Positions 1 through 5,908 of a DNA stretch of 5,908 nucleotides are shown piece after piece. The position numbers and the translations under genes were made by a program. Every line of letters begins with the position of its first letter. Position 1 is the stretch's first letter. The DNA comes from Xanthobacteraceae bacterium (GTDB taxonomy: Bacteria; Pseudomonadota; Alphaproteobacteria; Rhizobiales; Xanthobacteraceae). The notes beneath the pieces were generated by a model. That model was not told the DNA's origin, made no database searches, and saw only the letters and a list, made by a program, of their open reading frames with translations. The stretch spans positions 1-5,908 of the forward strand of contig JASHRR010000753.1 in the NCBI GenBank assembly GCA_030037185.1, in the 5' to 3' direction.

Positions 1-64
1 GTCCGCGCGGCGTGACGACGATCAGGGCGGCCTCGGTCGCGGCCGTCGGCTGAATTCCTTCCAC
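1..64 (-). CDS. Possible 5' end of an unidentified gene cut by the left edge
   Basis: Reading leftward from a GTG at 62-64, the minus strand is open to the window edge for 21 codons and gives a protein-like stretch (GIQPTAATEAALIVVTPRG). A GGAG lies four bases upstream of the GTG, and an in-frame stop lies further upstream at 92-94. Nearly all codons end in G or C, as in the real genes here. However, the plus strand in the phase that shares the same third positions is equally plausible: it would be a gene tail reading PRGVTTIRAASVAAVG and stopping at 51-53. The two cannot be separated with so little sequence, and I do not recognise the product of either. Confidence 0.2.
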   Translation of the reverse strand, partial: MEGIQPTAATEAALIVVTPRG

Positions 65-335
65 ACCACTCCGCGTTCCGGCGGTCAGCGATCATGAGCG
101 AAGAAATGATCGCGGCGTTCCCAAGGCCGTCAAGGAAATCGACTTTCGCGCTCTATTGAGCGCCACTCCCTGAGAACCAAGGACTTGGCAAGGCGCCCAA
201 CGTGACGACAACGAGCTCTAAGCAGCAATGGTGCTCGCGGGGAAAGGGTCGTCCCCAAGCTACTGCCGATGAACTCAGCGCATCGACCTGTTGAAGAGAT
301 CGTCCAGCGCGTGACAGCCCGTCTCGCTCGAAGCC
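65..335. other. Non-coding or decayed stretch, no supported gene
   Basis: About 270 bases with no convincing gene. An ATG at 94 opens only a 21-codon frame that stops at 157-159. In a different frame, 123-173 reads KAVKEIDFRALLSATP and then stops, which looks like a natural protein end but has no start codon: its frame is bounded upstream by the stop at 51-53. Together they could be a frameshifted small gene, but that is speculation. The minus-strand frame crossing 130-378 is arginine- and serine-rich, overlaps the 3' end of the regulator gene and looks like a shadow. A five-base-pair hairpin (GGGGA at 239-243, TCCCC at 252-256) has no T-run on either strand, so I do not call a terminator for the regulator gene. 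Confidence 0.5.
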
Positions 336-1235
336 CTAGATCGTGGCCGTGGCCTTGATAATCGTATCGCGCAGCCATCGATGCGCTGGCAGATCATCGA
401 AGCGCCGATGCCAGTTGATGACGCTCTGCAGTCGCGGCGCCTCGAAGGGAAGATCACGCAACTCGATCGGAAAAGCGCGGCGGAATTCCACCGCGAGCTT
501 GCGTCCGAGAATAGCCACCAGATTGGATTGCACCAGCACGGCGCCTGCCGACAAATAGGGTACGTCGGACGCGACGGAACGGACGCTTTTGCGCGCTTGC
601 AAGAACGTGTCCAGAAAATCAAGATTCTCGCCGCTCGAGCTGATCGCAAGATGTTTGAGCTTCGCAAGCTCGGCAATGGTCAGTTTCTTGCGCAGGGCCG
701 GATGGCCGCCTCTCAGCACGGCGACAAAGCGGTCCTCCATGAGCAATTGTGATGCAAAGCGCTCGCCTTCCAGCGTCCGCGCCGCGATCGCGAGATCAAG
801 CTCGCCGCGGTCAAGCTTGTCGCTGAGATTGAGGGTGCCGCTCGGCACCAGCGACAGCCGCACCTTTGGTGCTTGCGCCCGCACCGCCGCAACGATCGGA
901 CCGACCGCAACAATGGCGGCGTAATTGTTCACCGCAATGGTGAAGCGCCTGTCTGCGCTGGCAGGAGCAAAACTGTTGCCTTCGACCGCAAGCTGCAGGT
1001 CGTCGAGCGCCTTGCGGACGGGCAGCGCGAGCTCCTCGGCTCTCGGTGTCGGTATCATTCCCGACGGCGTACGGACGAACAGCGTGTCCTTCAAGGCGTG
1101 GCGCAACCGGTTCAGCGCGTGGCTGACTGCCGGCTGGCTCAGGGCGAGCGCGTCCGCGGCGCGCACGACGCTGCGCTCGCGCAACACGGCGTCGAACACG
1201 AGCAGCAGATTAAGGTCGAGGTTTCGAAGGCGCAT
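336..1235 (-). CDS. LysR-type transcriptional regulator of the divergent efflux operon
   Basis: A DNA-binding regulator of the LysR family, 299 residues from the chosen start, the usual family length. The N-terminus (MRLRNLDLNLLLVFDAVLRE) leads into a winged helix-turn-helix at about residues 21-48, with the family signature SQPAVSHALNRLR at 33-45. The wing follows, with LFVRTPSGMIPTPRAEEL at about 52-69. A linker helix leads to the periplasmic-binding-protein-like effector domain from about residue 97 (RFTIAVNNYAAIV) to the end. The N-terminal pattern resembles the NodD/NahR-like branch, but the effector cannot be read from sequence. In-frame ATGs at 1251-1253, 1245-1247 and 1242-1244 would add up to six residues (MCMMPT). 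None of the candidate starts has a clear Shine-Dalgarno sequence; I prefer the ATG at 1233-1235 because family members usually begin just before the RNLDLNLL segment. It is divergent from the efflux operon and presumably controls it and itself. Confidence 0.95.
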   Translation of the reverse strand: MRLRNLDLNLLLVFDAVLRERSVVRAADALALSQPAVSHALNRLRHALKDTLFVRTPSGMIPTPRAEELALPVRKALDDLQLAVEGNSFAPASADRRFTIAVNNYAAIVAVGPIVAAVRAQAPKVRLSLVPSGTLNLSDKLDRGELDLAIAARTLEGERFASQLLMEDRFVAVLRGGHPALRKKLTIAELAKLKHLAISSSGENLDFLDTFLQARKSVRSVASDVPYLSAGAVLVQSNLVAILGRKLAVEFRRAFPIELRDLPFEAPRLQSVINWHRRFDDLPAHRWLRDTIIKATATI

Positions 1236-1253
1236 GGTGGGCATCATGCACAT

Positions 1254-1316
1254 TGTGAATTGGAGAATAAAGACAATTCATTGGCTAAATATCAGGGGGC
1301 GCCCCACCTTGCGGCC
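1254..1316. promoter_or_regulatory. Divergent promoter region between regulator and efflux operon
   Basis: This short gap must hold the start signals for both the regulator and the operon, unless the operon promoter reaches into the regulator gene. Positions 1254-1292 are clearly AT-rich against the GC-rich surroundings, as expected for a promoter. Only poor matches to -35/-10 boxes are visible on either strand (for example TTGGAG at 1260 and TAAATA at 1286), so I do not assign boxes. The role follows from the divergent gene layout typical of LysR regulators and their targets. Confidence 0.65.
1256..1280. promoter_or_regulatory. Candidate LysR-regulator operator (inverted repeat)
   Basis: A perfect inverted repeat, TGAATTG (1256-1262) and CAATTCA (1274-1280), separated by 11 bases. 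LysR regulators bind dyads commonly described by a T-N11-A core of similar size. Here the bases flanking the 11-base spacer are G and C, giving TTG-N11-CAA, so the fit is in architecture rather than to the exact consensus. It lies 20 bases upstream of the preferred regulator start and only 2 bases upstream of the longest possible one, which would suit autoregulation. It is also about 37-61 bases upstream of the operon's first ATG. The assignment to this regulator is inferred. Confidence 0.55.
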
Positions 1317-1913
1317 ATGCAGACACACCAGACCCGGCTGACCGCCACCACAATGGCCCGACAGGTGATCGTCGCGGTCTTCATCGGACCACACGGCCTT
1401 GCCATCGGCATGGCCAAGGATTTGGAACGCTGGCGCCGGCTGACCCCGCTCGCCGGCTGGACGACTATCAACCTCAGAAGCACCGCACGCAGCGAGATTT
1501 TGCGCAGCGTGGCCGCCGTGTTGGCACAACAGCGCATTGCCTCACATCAGCTGATCCTGCTCGGCGGCGGAAGCGCGATGCGGCGCGCACTCGAACTCGT
1601 ACTGCAGGGCGAACTCGTCTGCGCCGGAATCCTTGCCGTCGACATCCCCTGCACACCGCTGCCATTTGGCATCAGGCCAACCGCCGCCGCCATTCGGCTG
1701 GTCGTGCAACGCGCCGGCTCCAAAGGTGCGTCCGACGACCTCGTCCACACACTGCGAGCTGCCGATTTCGACCAGCGGATCATCACACTCGATCCGACAG
1801 GCCGCAGCGACGCGTGTGTGAGTGCGGCCGAAACCTTTGTCCTGGAACTGGTCGCGACCGTCGGCCGCCAGGCTCGCCATGGAGATCGAACGCATGACAT
1901 CCAAGACTCTTAG
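1317..1913 (+). CDS. Alpha/beta-hydrolase-like protein, probably without catalytic serine
   Basis: A 198-residue cytoplasmic-type protein with no signal peptide or membrane segment. Its pattern suggests a small alpha/beta-hydrolase (phospholipase/carboxylesterase-like) fold: a hydrophobic strand VIVAVFI at 17-23, a strand-turn-helix LILLGGGSAMRRALELVLQG at 79-98 where the nucleophile elbow would sit, a strand-loop CAGILAVDIPC at 102-112, another strand IRLVV at 126-130, then DDLVHTLRAADFDQRIITLD at 140-159 and a closing helix AETFVLELVA at 171-180. The expected GxSxG is replaced by GGGSA at 83-87, so ordinary serine esterase activity is doubtful. The ATG at 1317-1319 is chosen as the first after the control region. 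No good Shine-Dalgarno sequence is visible; an ATG at 1353 is the alternative. The last 20 bases overlap the adaptor gene, placing it first in the efflux operon. A role as ligand-binding or accessory protein is only inferred. Confidence 0.75.
   Translation: MQTHQTRLTATTMARQVIVAVFIGPHGLAIGMAKDLERWRRLTPLAGWTTINLRSTARSEILRSVAAVLAQQRIASHQLILLGGGSAMRRALELVLQGELVCAGILAVDIPCTPLPFGIRPTAAAIRLVVQRAGSKGASDDLVHTLRAADFDQRIITLDPTGRSDACVSAAETFVLELVATVGRQARHGDRTHDIQDS
1881..1884 (+). promoter_or_regulatory. Ribosome binding site deciding the adaptor start
   Basis: GGAG ends nine bases before the ATG at 1894-1896. It lies inside the end of the hydrolase-like gene and favours this ATG over the in-frame ATGs at 1879 and 1822. 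The ATG at 1879 overlaps the GGAG's own first G, so it cannot use this site. Confidence 0.6.
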
Positions 1914-3075
1914 AACCGCCGGCTTGCTTGTCCTGACCGCAGCAGCGCTCAGCGTCGGCGCGTATGTTCTGCAAAGGCCGAGCGATGCGAGCGCCCCTGC
2001 AACGGGCCCTGCACCGACCGTTCCGGTGACGGTCGCCCGCGTCCGCCAGCATGACGTGCCCACCGTGCTTGAAGGGTTGGGAACGGTGACGCCATTGAAC
2101 ACCGCGACCATCCGCAGCCAGGTGCAAGGGACGCTCGAAAGCATCGATTTTATCGAGGGGCGGGAGGTGAAGCGCGGCGATCTGTTGGCCAAGATCGATT
2201 CACGTGTCTTTGAGGCGCAGGTCGATCAGGCCGCGGCGGCGCTCGCCCGCGACCAGGCGAGCCTGGAAAACACCAAGGCCAATCTCTCGCGAACGCAGCC
2301 GCTTGCCGACCGCGGGGTTGCGACCCAGCAGCTGCTTGATACGCAAAATTCGCAAGTGGCTCAGGGCGAAGGCATTGTCGCGCTGGACAAGGCGGCGCTG
2401 AAAGCCGCGCAAACACAATTGAGCTTTACCACGATCACCGCGCCATTTGATGGTGTGACCGGAATCGTGCGCGTCGATCCCGGAAACATCGTGCAGCCCT
2501 CCGATCCGAAGGGTCTCGTCGTTCTCACCCAGCTGCAGCCGATCGCGGTCATCTTCACCTTGCCGTCCAGCGCAATTTCACAGGTGCGCAAGGCGCTCGT
2601 GTCGAAAGAGGCATCGGTCGATGCCTACGATGCGCAAAACAAGCAAAAGCTCGATCACGGCAGCCTGATGCTGATCGACAACCAGGTCGACAGCTCGACC
2701 GGCACGGTGCAGCTGAAAGCGTCCTTTCCCAACGCGAAGAAAAAGCTCTGGCCCGGTTCGTTCGTCAACATTCATCTCACCATCGCCATTCGCCATGACG
2801 CGCTGACGGTTCCGCTGACGGCGGTCCAGCAGGGCCCGAACGGCGCTTTTGTTTACGTTGTCGGACCGAATCGGGCTGTCAGCGCCCGCAACGTCACCGT
2901 GGGGCCATCGCGTGCCGGAGAAGTTCGCATCGATCAGGGCCTGTCGGTGAACGAGACAGTGGTCACCGCCGGCCAGTATCGCCTGAGCCCGGGAACAGCA
3001 GTCGATGCCGTTTCCGACGACAACAAAGACCAGGTCGACAACGCCAGCACTGCCAGCGCGGGGATGCTGCCATGA
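1894..3075 (+). CDS. RND efflux periplasmic adaptor (membrane fusion protein), MdtA type
   Basis: A 393-residue adaptor that bridges an RND pump and an outer-membrane channel in the periplasm. Residues 8-26 form an N-terminal hydrophobic signal or anchor (AGLLVLTAAALSVGAYVL at 9-26). There is no lipobox cysteine, so it is not a lipoprotein. A proline/alanine-rich linker is followed by the first half of the lipoyl domain (about 71-102, with EGREVKRGDLLAKID at 88-102). An alpha-helical hairpin spans about 105-177, and the second lipoyl half is about 178-210 (ITAPFDGVTGIVRVDPGNIV at 181-200). A beta-barrel follows to about 300, containing IDNQVDSSTGTVQLKASFPN at 261-280, a hallmark of the MdtA/AcrA family, and then the membrane-proximal domain (VPLTAVQQGPNGAFVYVV at 306-323). 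Length matches the family. The start is set by GGAG at 1881-1884. The gene overlaps the preceding gene by 20 bases and the pump gene by 4. The gene symbol is left blank because the MdtA resemblance is at family level only. Confidence 0.95.
   Translation: MTSKTLRTAGLLVLTAAALSVGAYVLQRPSDASAPATGPAPTVPVTVARVRQHDVPTVLEGLGTVTPLNTATIRSQVQGTLESIDFIEGREVKRGDLLAKIDSRVFEAQVDQAAAALARDQASLENTKANLSRTQPLADRGVATQQLLDTQNSQVAQGEGIVALDKAALKAAQTQLSFTTITAPFDGVTGIVRVDPGNIVQPSDPKGLVVLTQLQPIAVIFTLPSSAISQVRKALVSKEASVDAYDAQNKQKLDHGSLMLIDNQVDSSTGTVQLKASFPNAKKKLWPGSFVNIHLTIAIRHDALTVPLTAVQQGPNGAFVYVVGPNRAVSARNVTVGPSRAGEVRIDQGLSVNETVVTAGQYRLSPGTAVDAVSDDNKDQVDNASTASAGMLP
3060..3064 (+). promoter_or_regulatory. Ribosome binding site of the RND pump gene
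   Basis: GGGGA ends seven bases before the ATG at 3072-3074. It sits within the last codons of the adaptor gene. Together with the ATGA stop-start overlap it suggests that pump translation is coupled to adaptor translation. Confidence 0.45.
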
Positions 3076-5908
3076 ACATCTCTCAAGGTTTTATCCGCAA
3101 ACCGGTCGCCACGGCTTTTCTTGCCATCGGGATCACGCTGATCGGCGTGGTCGCCTTTGGCCGCCTGCCGATCTCGGCCTTGCCGACGGTTGATACACCG
3201 ACCATCCAGGTGACCGCGCAATTACCCGGTGCCGATCCGGGCACCATGGGCTCGTCGGTCGCCACCCCGCTGGAACGGCAATTCGGTCAGATCGCGGGGC
3301 TGACGGAAATGACGTCGAGCAGCGGACTCGGCAATACCCAGATCACCCTGCAGTTCGCACTCAACCGCAGCGCCGATGCGGCGGCGCAGGACGTGCAGAC
3401 CGCGATCGATGCGGCGGCAGGCCAGTTGCCCAGGAATATGCCGTCCCCACCAACTTTCCATAAGGTCAATCCTGCCGATGTGCCGGTGCTTTTGATTGCC
3501 TTGATGTCGAATACCGAGCCCCTGACCAAGGTCGACGACTACGCCGACAGTATTTTGGCCCAGAAGCTGTCGCAGGTGCCGGGCGTTTCTCTCGTCACCA
3601 TCGGTGGCATGCAGAAACCTTCCATCCGCGTGCAGGTCAATCCCGCCAAGCTTGCAGCGGCCGGTCTCGATCTCGAGCAATTGCGCGCGACGCTTGGCAA
3701 TGTGACGGTCAACCAGCCCAAAGGCGTTCTCTACGGTCCGTCGCAGGCCTATACGCTGGCAGCCAACGACCAGGTGCTGACGGCGAGCAAATATGACGAC
3801 CTGATCATTGCTTATCGCAACGGGGCGCCGGTGCGCCTGCGCGACGTCGGCAATGCCGTCACGGCCGCCGAGGATCTGACCTTGCACGGCTGGTATAACG
3901 ACAAGCCGGCCATCATTCTCGCCATTCAGCGGCAGCCCGGGGCGAATGTGATCAGCACGGTGGACAACATCAAGAAGCTGCTGCCGCAGCTGATCTCGAG
4001 CCTGCCCTCCGACATCGAGGTTAAGATCGCCTCCGACCGCACGCAGACCATCCGCGCCAGCGTCGCCGATGTTCAGTTCACGCTCGTCATGACCATCGCC
4101 CTGGTGGTCGGCGTTATCTTCCTGTTCCTGCGCAATCTGTGCACTACCATCATTCCGGCCGTCTCGGTCCCGATCTCCCTGATTGGCACGTTCGGGGTGA
4201 TGTACCTGTGCCATTATAGTCTCGACAATCTGTCGCTGATGGGCTTGTCGATCGCGGTCGGCTTCGTGGTCGACGACGCCATCGTGATGATCGAGAACAT
4301 CTCCCGCCACATTGAGAAGGGCATGTCGCCACTGGATGCGGCATTAAAAGGCGCTGGCGAGATCGCCTTCACCATCATCTCGATCTCGGTCTCGCTGGTC
4401 GCGGTGTTCATTCCGCTGCTGCTGATGGGCGGAGTGATCGGCCGCATGTTCCAGGAATTTGCGGTCACGGTGTGCGTGGCCATCGCGGTCTCAGCGATTG
4501 TCTCGCTGACGTTGACCCCGATGATGTGTGCGCATCTGCTCTCACAGCACCACGGCGCGGAAGCTGGCGCGCCGTCGCGGCTGTTGGAACGCGGTTTTGT
4601 CGCCATCCAGTCCTGCTACGAGGCCGCGCTGGCCCTGGCGCTGCGCTTCAAGCCGGTGACGCTGTCGGTCTTGCTCGCGAGCATCACGGCCACCGGCCTG
4701 CTGTTCGTCGGCATACCGAAAGGATTTTTTCCCCAGCAGGACACCGGCATGATCGCCGGCATCACCGAGGCTGCCGCCGACGTGTCGCCGGCGCAGATGG
4801 CAGCCTTGCACCGCAGCGTCATCGATATCATTGCCAAGGATCCGTCCGTCGCCAATGCCACCGGCTATATCGGCCCGGGCGGTCCGACCGTGACCGAGAA
4901 CAACGGCCGCCTGTTCGTGCTGCTCAAGCCACGCGGCGAGCGCCGGTTCAGCGCCGACCAGGTAATCCGGCAGCTCGATTCGAAGCTTGCGAAGCTCAAG
5001 GGAATCTCGGTCTTCATGCAGGCGACGCAGGACATCAACCTCGCAAGCCGCCTGTCGAAAACCCAATACCAATTCACGCTCACCGAGGTGAACCAGGACG
5101 AGCTCAATCTGTGGGCCAGCAAGTTGTTCGAAAAGCTGAAGGCCCTGCCGGAGCTGGCCGACGTGGCCACCGATCGGGCCAATGCCGCGCGCCAGCTAAA
5201 ACTTCAGATCGACCGCGATGCCGCCTCGCGTCTCGGCATCGATCCTGCGGCCGTGGACAACACCTTGTACGATGCCTTCGGGCAGCGCCATGTCGCCCAG
5301 CTGTTCACGGCTCTCAACACCTATTACGTCATTCTGGAAGTTGATCCGTCATTCCAGCTCGGACCCTACGCCCTCAACCGCATTTACGTCCGTTCGGCGA
5401 CCGGATCGATGGTGCCTCTGAGCCAGTTCTCCAGCATCGACTATGGCACGGCGCCGTTAGCGGTGAACCACCAGAGCCAGTTCCCGTCGGTGACGCTGAG
5501 TTTCAATCTGGCGCCGAGAGTAGCCGTAGGCACGGCGGTCGCGGCGGTCGAGAAGGCGACGAACGAGCTCAAGATGCCGGCATCGATTGCGGCAAGTTTC
5601 CAGGGCAATGCGCAGGCGTTCCAGTCAGCCCTTGCCAGTACGCCGATCCTGATCGTGGCGGCGATCGTCGCCGTCTACCTCATCCTCGGCATGCTCTACG
5701 AAAGCACGATCCATCCTGTCACCATTCTGTCCACGCTGCCCTCCGCGGGACTTGGAGCGCTGCTTGCGCTGTGGGTGTTCGGCTTTGGACTGGACGTAAT
5801 TGGGCTGATCGGAATCATTCTGCTGATCGGCATCGTGAAGAAGAATGGCATCATGTTGATCGACTTTGCGCTGGAGGTGGAGCGCGACAGGGGACTTACG
5901 GCCGAACA
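3072..5908 (+). CDS. RND multidrug efflux pump, MdtB/MdtC type (3' end missing)
   Basis: An inner-membrane proton-driven exporter of the hydrophobe/amphiphile efflux RND family. The frame is open for 945 codons with no stop or frameshift and runs off the right edge; family members are usually about 1030-1050 residues, so TM12 and the C-terminus are missing. Visible landmarks in order: MNISQGFIRKPVATAFL and TM1 at about 12-31; the first periplasmic porter loop to about 335; TM2 at 336-354; VGFVVDDAIVMIENISR at 396-412, where D401 and D402 match the AcrB proton-relay aspartates D407/D408; TM5 at about 433-455 ending in IPLLLMGG; LTLTPMMCAHLL at 479-490; PKGFFPQQDTG at 549-559, opening the second periplasmic loop; GMLYES at 873-878; and GIVKKN at 920-925, where K924 matches AcrB K940. 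VDDAIVMIENISRHIEKG and GIVKKN are closest to the MdtB/MdtC branch. All proton-relay residues in view are intact, so the pump should be functional. Substrates cannot be read from sequence. Confidence 0.97.
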   Translation, partial: MNISQGFIRKPVATAFLAIGITLIGVVAFGRLPISALPTVDTPTIQVTAQLPGADPGTMGSSVATPLERQFGQIAGLTEMTSSSGLGNTQITLQFALNRSADAAAQDVQTAIDAAAGQLPRNMPSPPTFHKVNPADVPVLLIALMSNTEPLTKVDDYADSILAQKLSQVPGVSLVTIGGMQKPSIRVQVNPAKLAAAGLDLEQLRATLGNVTVNQPKGVLYGPSQAYTLAANDQVLTASKYDDLIIAYRNGAPVRLRDVGNAVTAAEDLTLHGWYNDKPAIILAIQRQPGANVISTVDNIKKLLPQLISSLPSDIEVKIASDRTQTIRASVADVQFTLVMTIALVVGVIFLFLRNLCTTIIPAVSVPISLIGTFGVMYLCHYSLDNLSLMGLSIAVGFVVDDAIVMIENISRHIEKGMSPLDAALKGAGEIAFTIISISVSLVAVFIPLLLMGGVIGRMFQEFAVTVCVAIAVSAIVSLTLTPMMCAHLLSQHHGAEAGAPSRLLERGFVAIQSCYEAALALALRFKPVTLSVLLASITATGLLFVGIPKGFFPQQDTGMIAGITEAAADVSPAQMAALHRSVIDIIAKDPSVANATGYIGPGGPTVTENNGRLFVLLKPRGERRFSADQVIRQLDSKLAKLKGISVFMQATQDINLASRLSKTQYQFTLTEVNQDELNLWASKLFEKLKALPELADVATDRANAARQLKLQIDRDAASRLGIDPAAVDNTLYDAFGQRHVAQLFTALNTYYVILEVDPSFQLGPYALNRIYVRSATGSMVPLSQFSSIDYGTAPLAVNHQSQFPSVTLSFNLAPRVAVGTAVAAVEKATNELKMPASIAASFQGNAQAFQSALASTPILIVAAIVAVYLILGMLYESTIHPVTILSTLPSAGLGALLALWVFGFGLDVIGLIGIILLIGIVKKNGIMLIDFALEVERDRGLTAE

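Noticed and set aside
239..256. Hairpin GGGGA/TCCCC as a terminator for the regulator gene
   Set aside because: The stem is only five base pairs with an eight-base loop and has no following T-run on either strand. It is also about 80 bases past the stop codon.
873..1316. Upstream extension of the hydrolase-like gene's frame to an ATG at 873
   Set aside because: The frame stays open by chance opposite the LysR gene. The protein-like pattern begins only after 1317, and an extended gene would overlap almost half of the regulator and the whole control region.
1822..1893. Longer adaptor start at the ATG at 1822
   Set aside because: The extra 24 residues would precede the signal/anchor segment and overlap the hydrolase-like gene further. 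The ATG at 1894 has a well-placed GGAG and gives a normal N-terminus.
1542..2192. 216-codon minus-strand open frame across the hydrolase-like and adaptor genes
   Set aside because: It is antisense to two better-supported genes and has no domain signature or ribosome binding site context that I can see.
3222..4310. Long minus-strand open frame (362 codons) opposite the pump gene
   Set aside because: It lies wholly antisense to the conserved RND coding region. Its product is rich in H, R, D, G and Q with no recognisable domain, which is typical of a mirror frame in GC-rich genes.
4472..5344. 290-codon plus-strand open frame inside the pump gene
   Set aside because: It is in a different frame from the intact RND sequence, which continues unbroken through it, and its arginine- and alanine-rich translation shows no motifs. 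It is not evidence of a frameshift.

Overview
The window is GC-rich DNA with strong G/C preference at third codon positions. Protein character points to a Gram-negative proteobacterium, most likely an alphaproteobacterium of the Bradyrhizobium/Rhodopseudomonas kind; this is inferred from codon use and protein style, not from a marker gene. The core is a classic divergent efflux locus: a LysR-type regulator on the minus strand faces a plus-strand operon encoding a small alpha/beta-hydrolase-like protein, a periplasmic adaptor and an RND inner-membrane pump.

Layout: positions 1-335 hold no gene I can support beyond a possible gene end or start cut by the left edge. Positions 336-1235 (or 1253) encode the LysR regulator. 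Positions 1254-1316 are the divergent control region. It is AT-rich relative to its surroundings and contains a perfect 7-bp inverted repeat with an 11-base spacer, a good candidate regulator operator. Positions 1317-1913 encode the hydrolase-like protein, 1894-3075 the MdtA-type adaptor, and 3072 to the right edge an MdtB/MdtC-type RND pump lacking roughly its last 90-100 residues because the window ends.

The three plus-strand genes overlap (20 bases, then ATGA), so they are almost certainly one translationally coupled transcript. The adaptor and pump would form a tripartite efflux complex with a TolC-like outer-membrane protein that is not in view. The regulator probably senses a small molecule and controls both its own gene and the operon. 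The least ordinary element is the first operon gene: it looks like an alpha/beta-hydrolase-fold protein that has lost its GxSxG nucleophile elbow, placed and overlapped as if it belongs with the pump. I see no mobile element, CRISPR array, tRNA or rRNA, and no clearly undescribed system.
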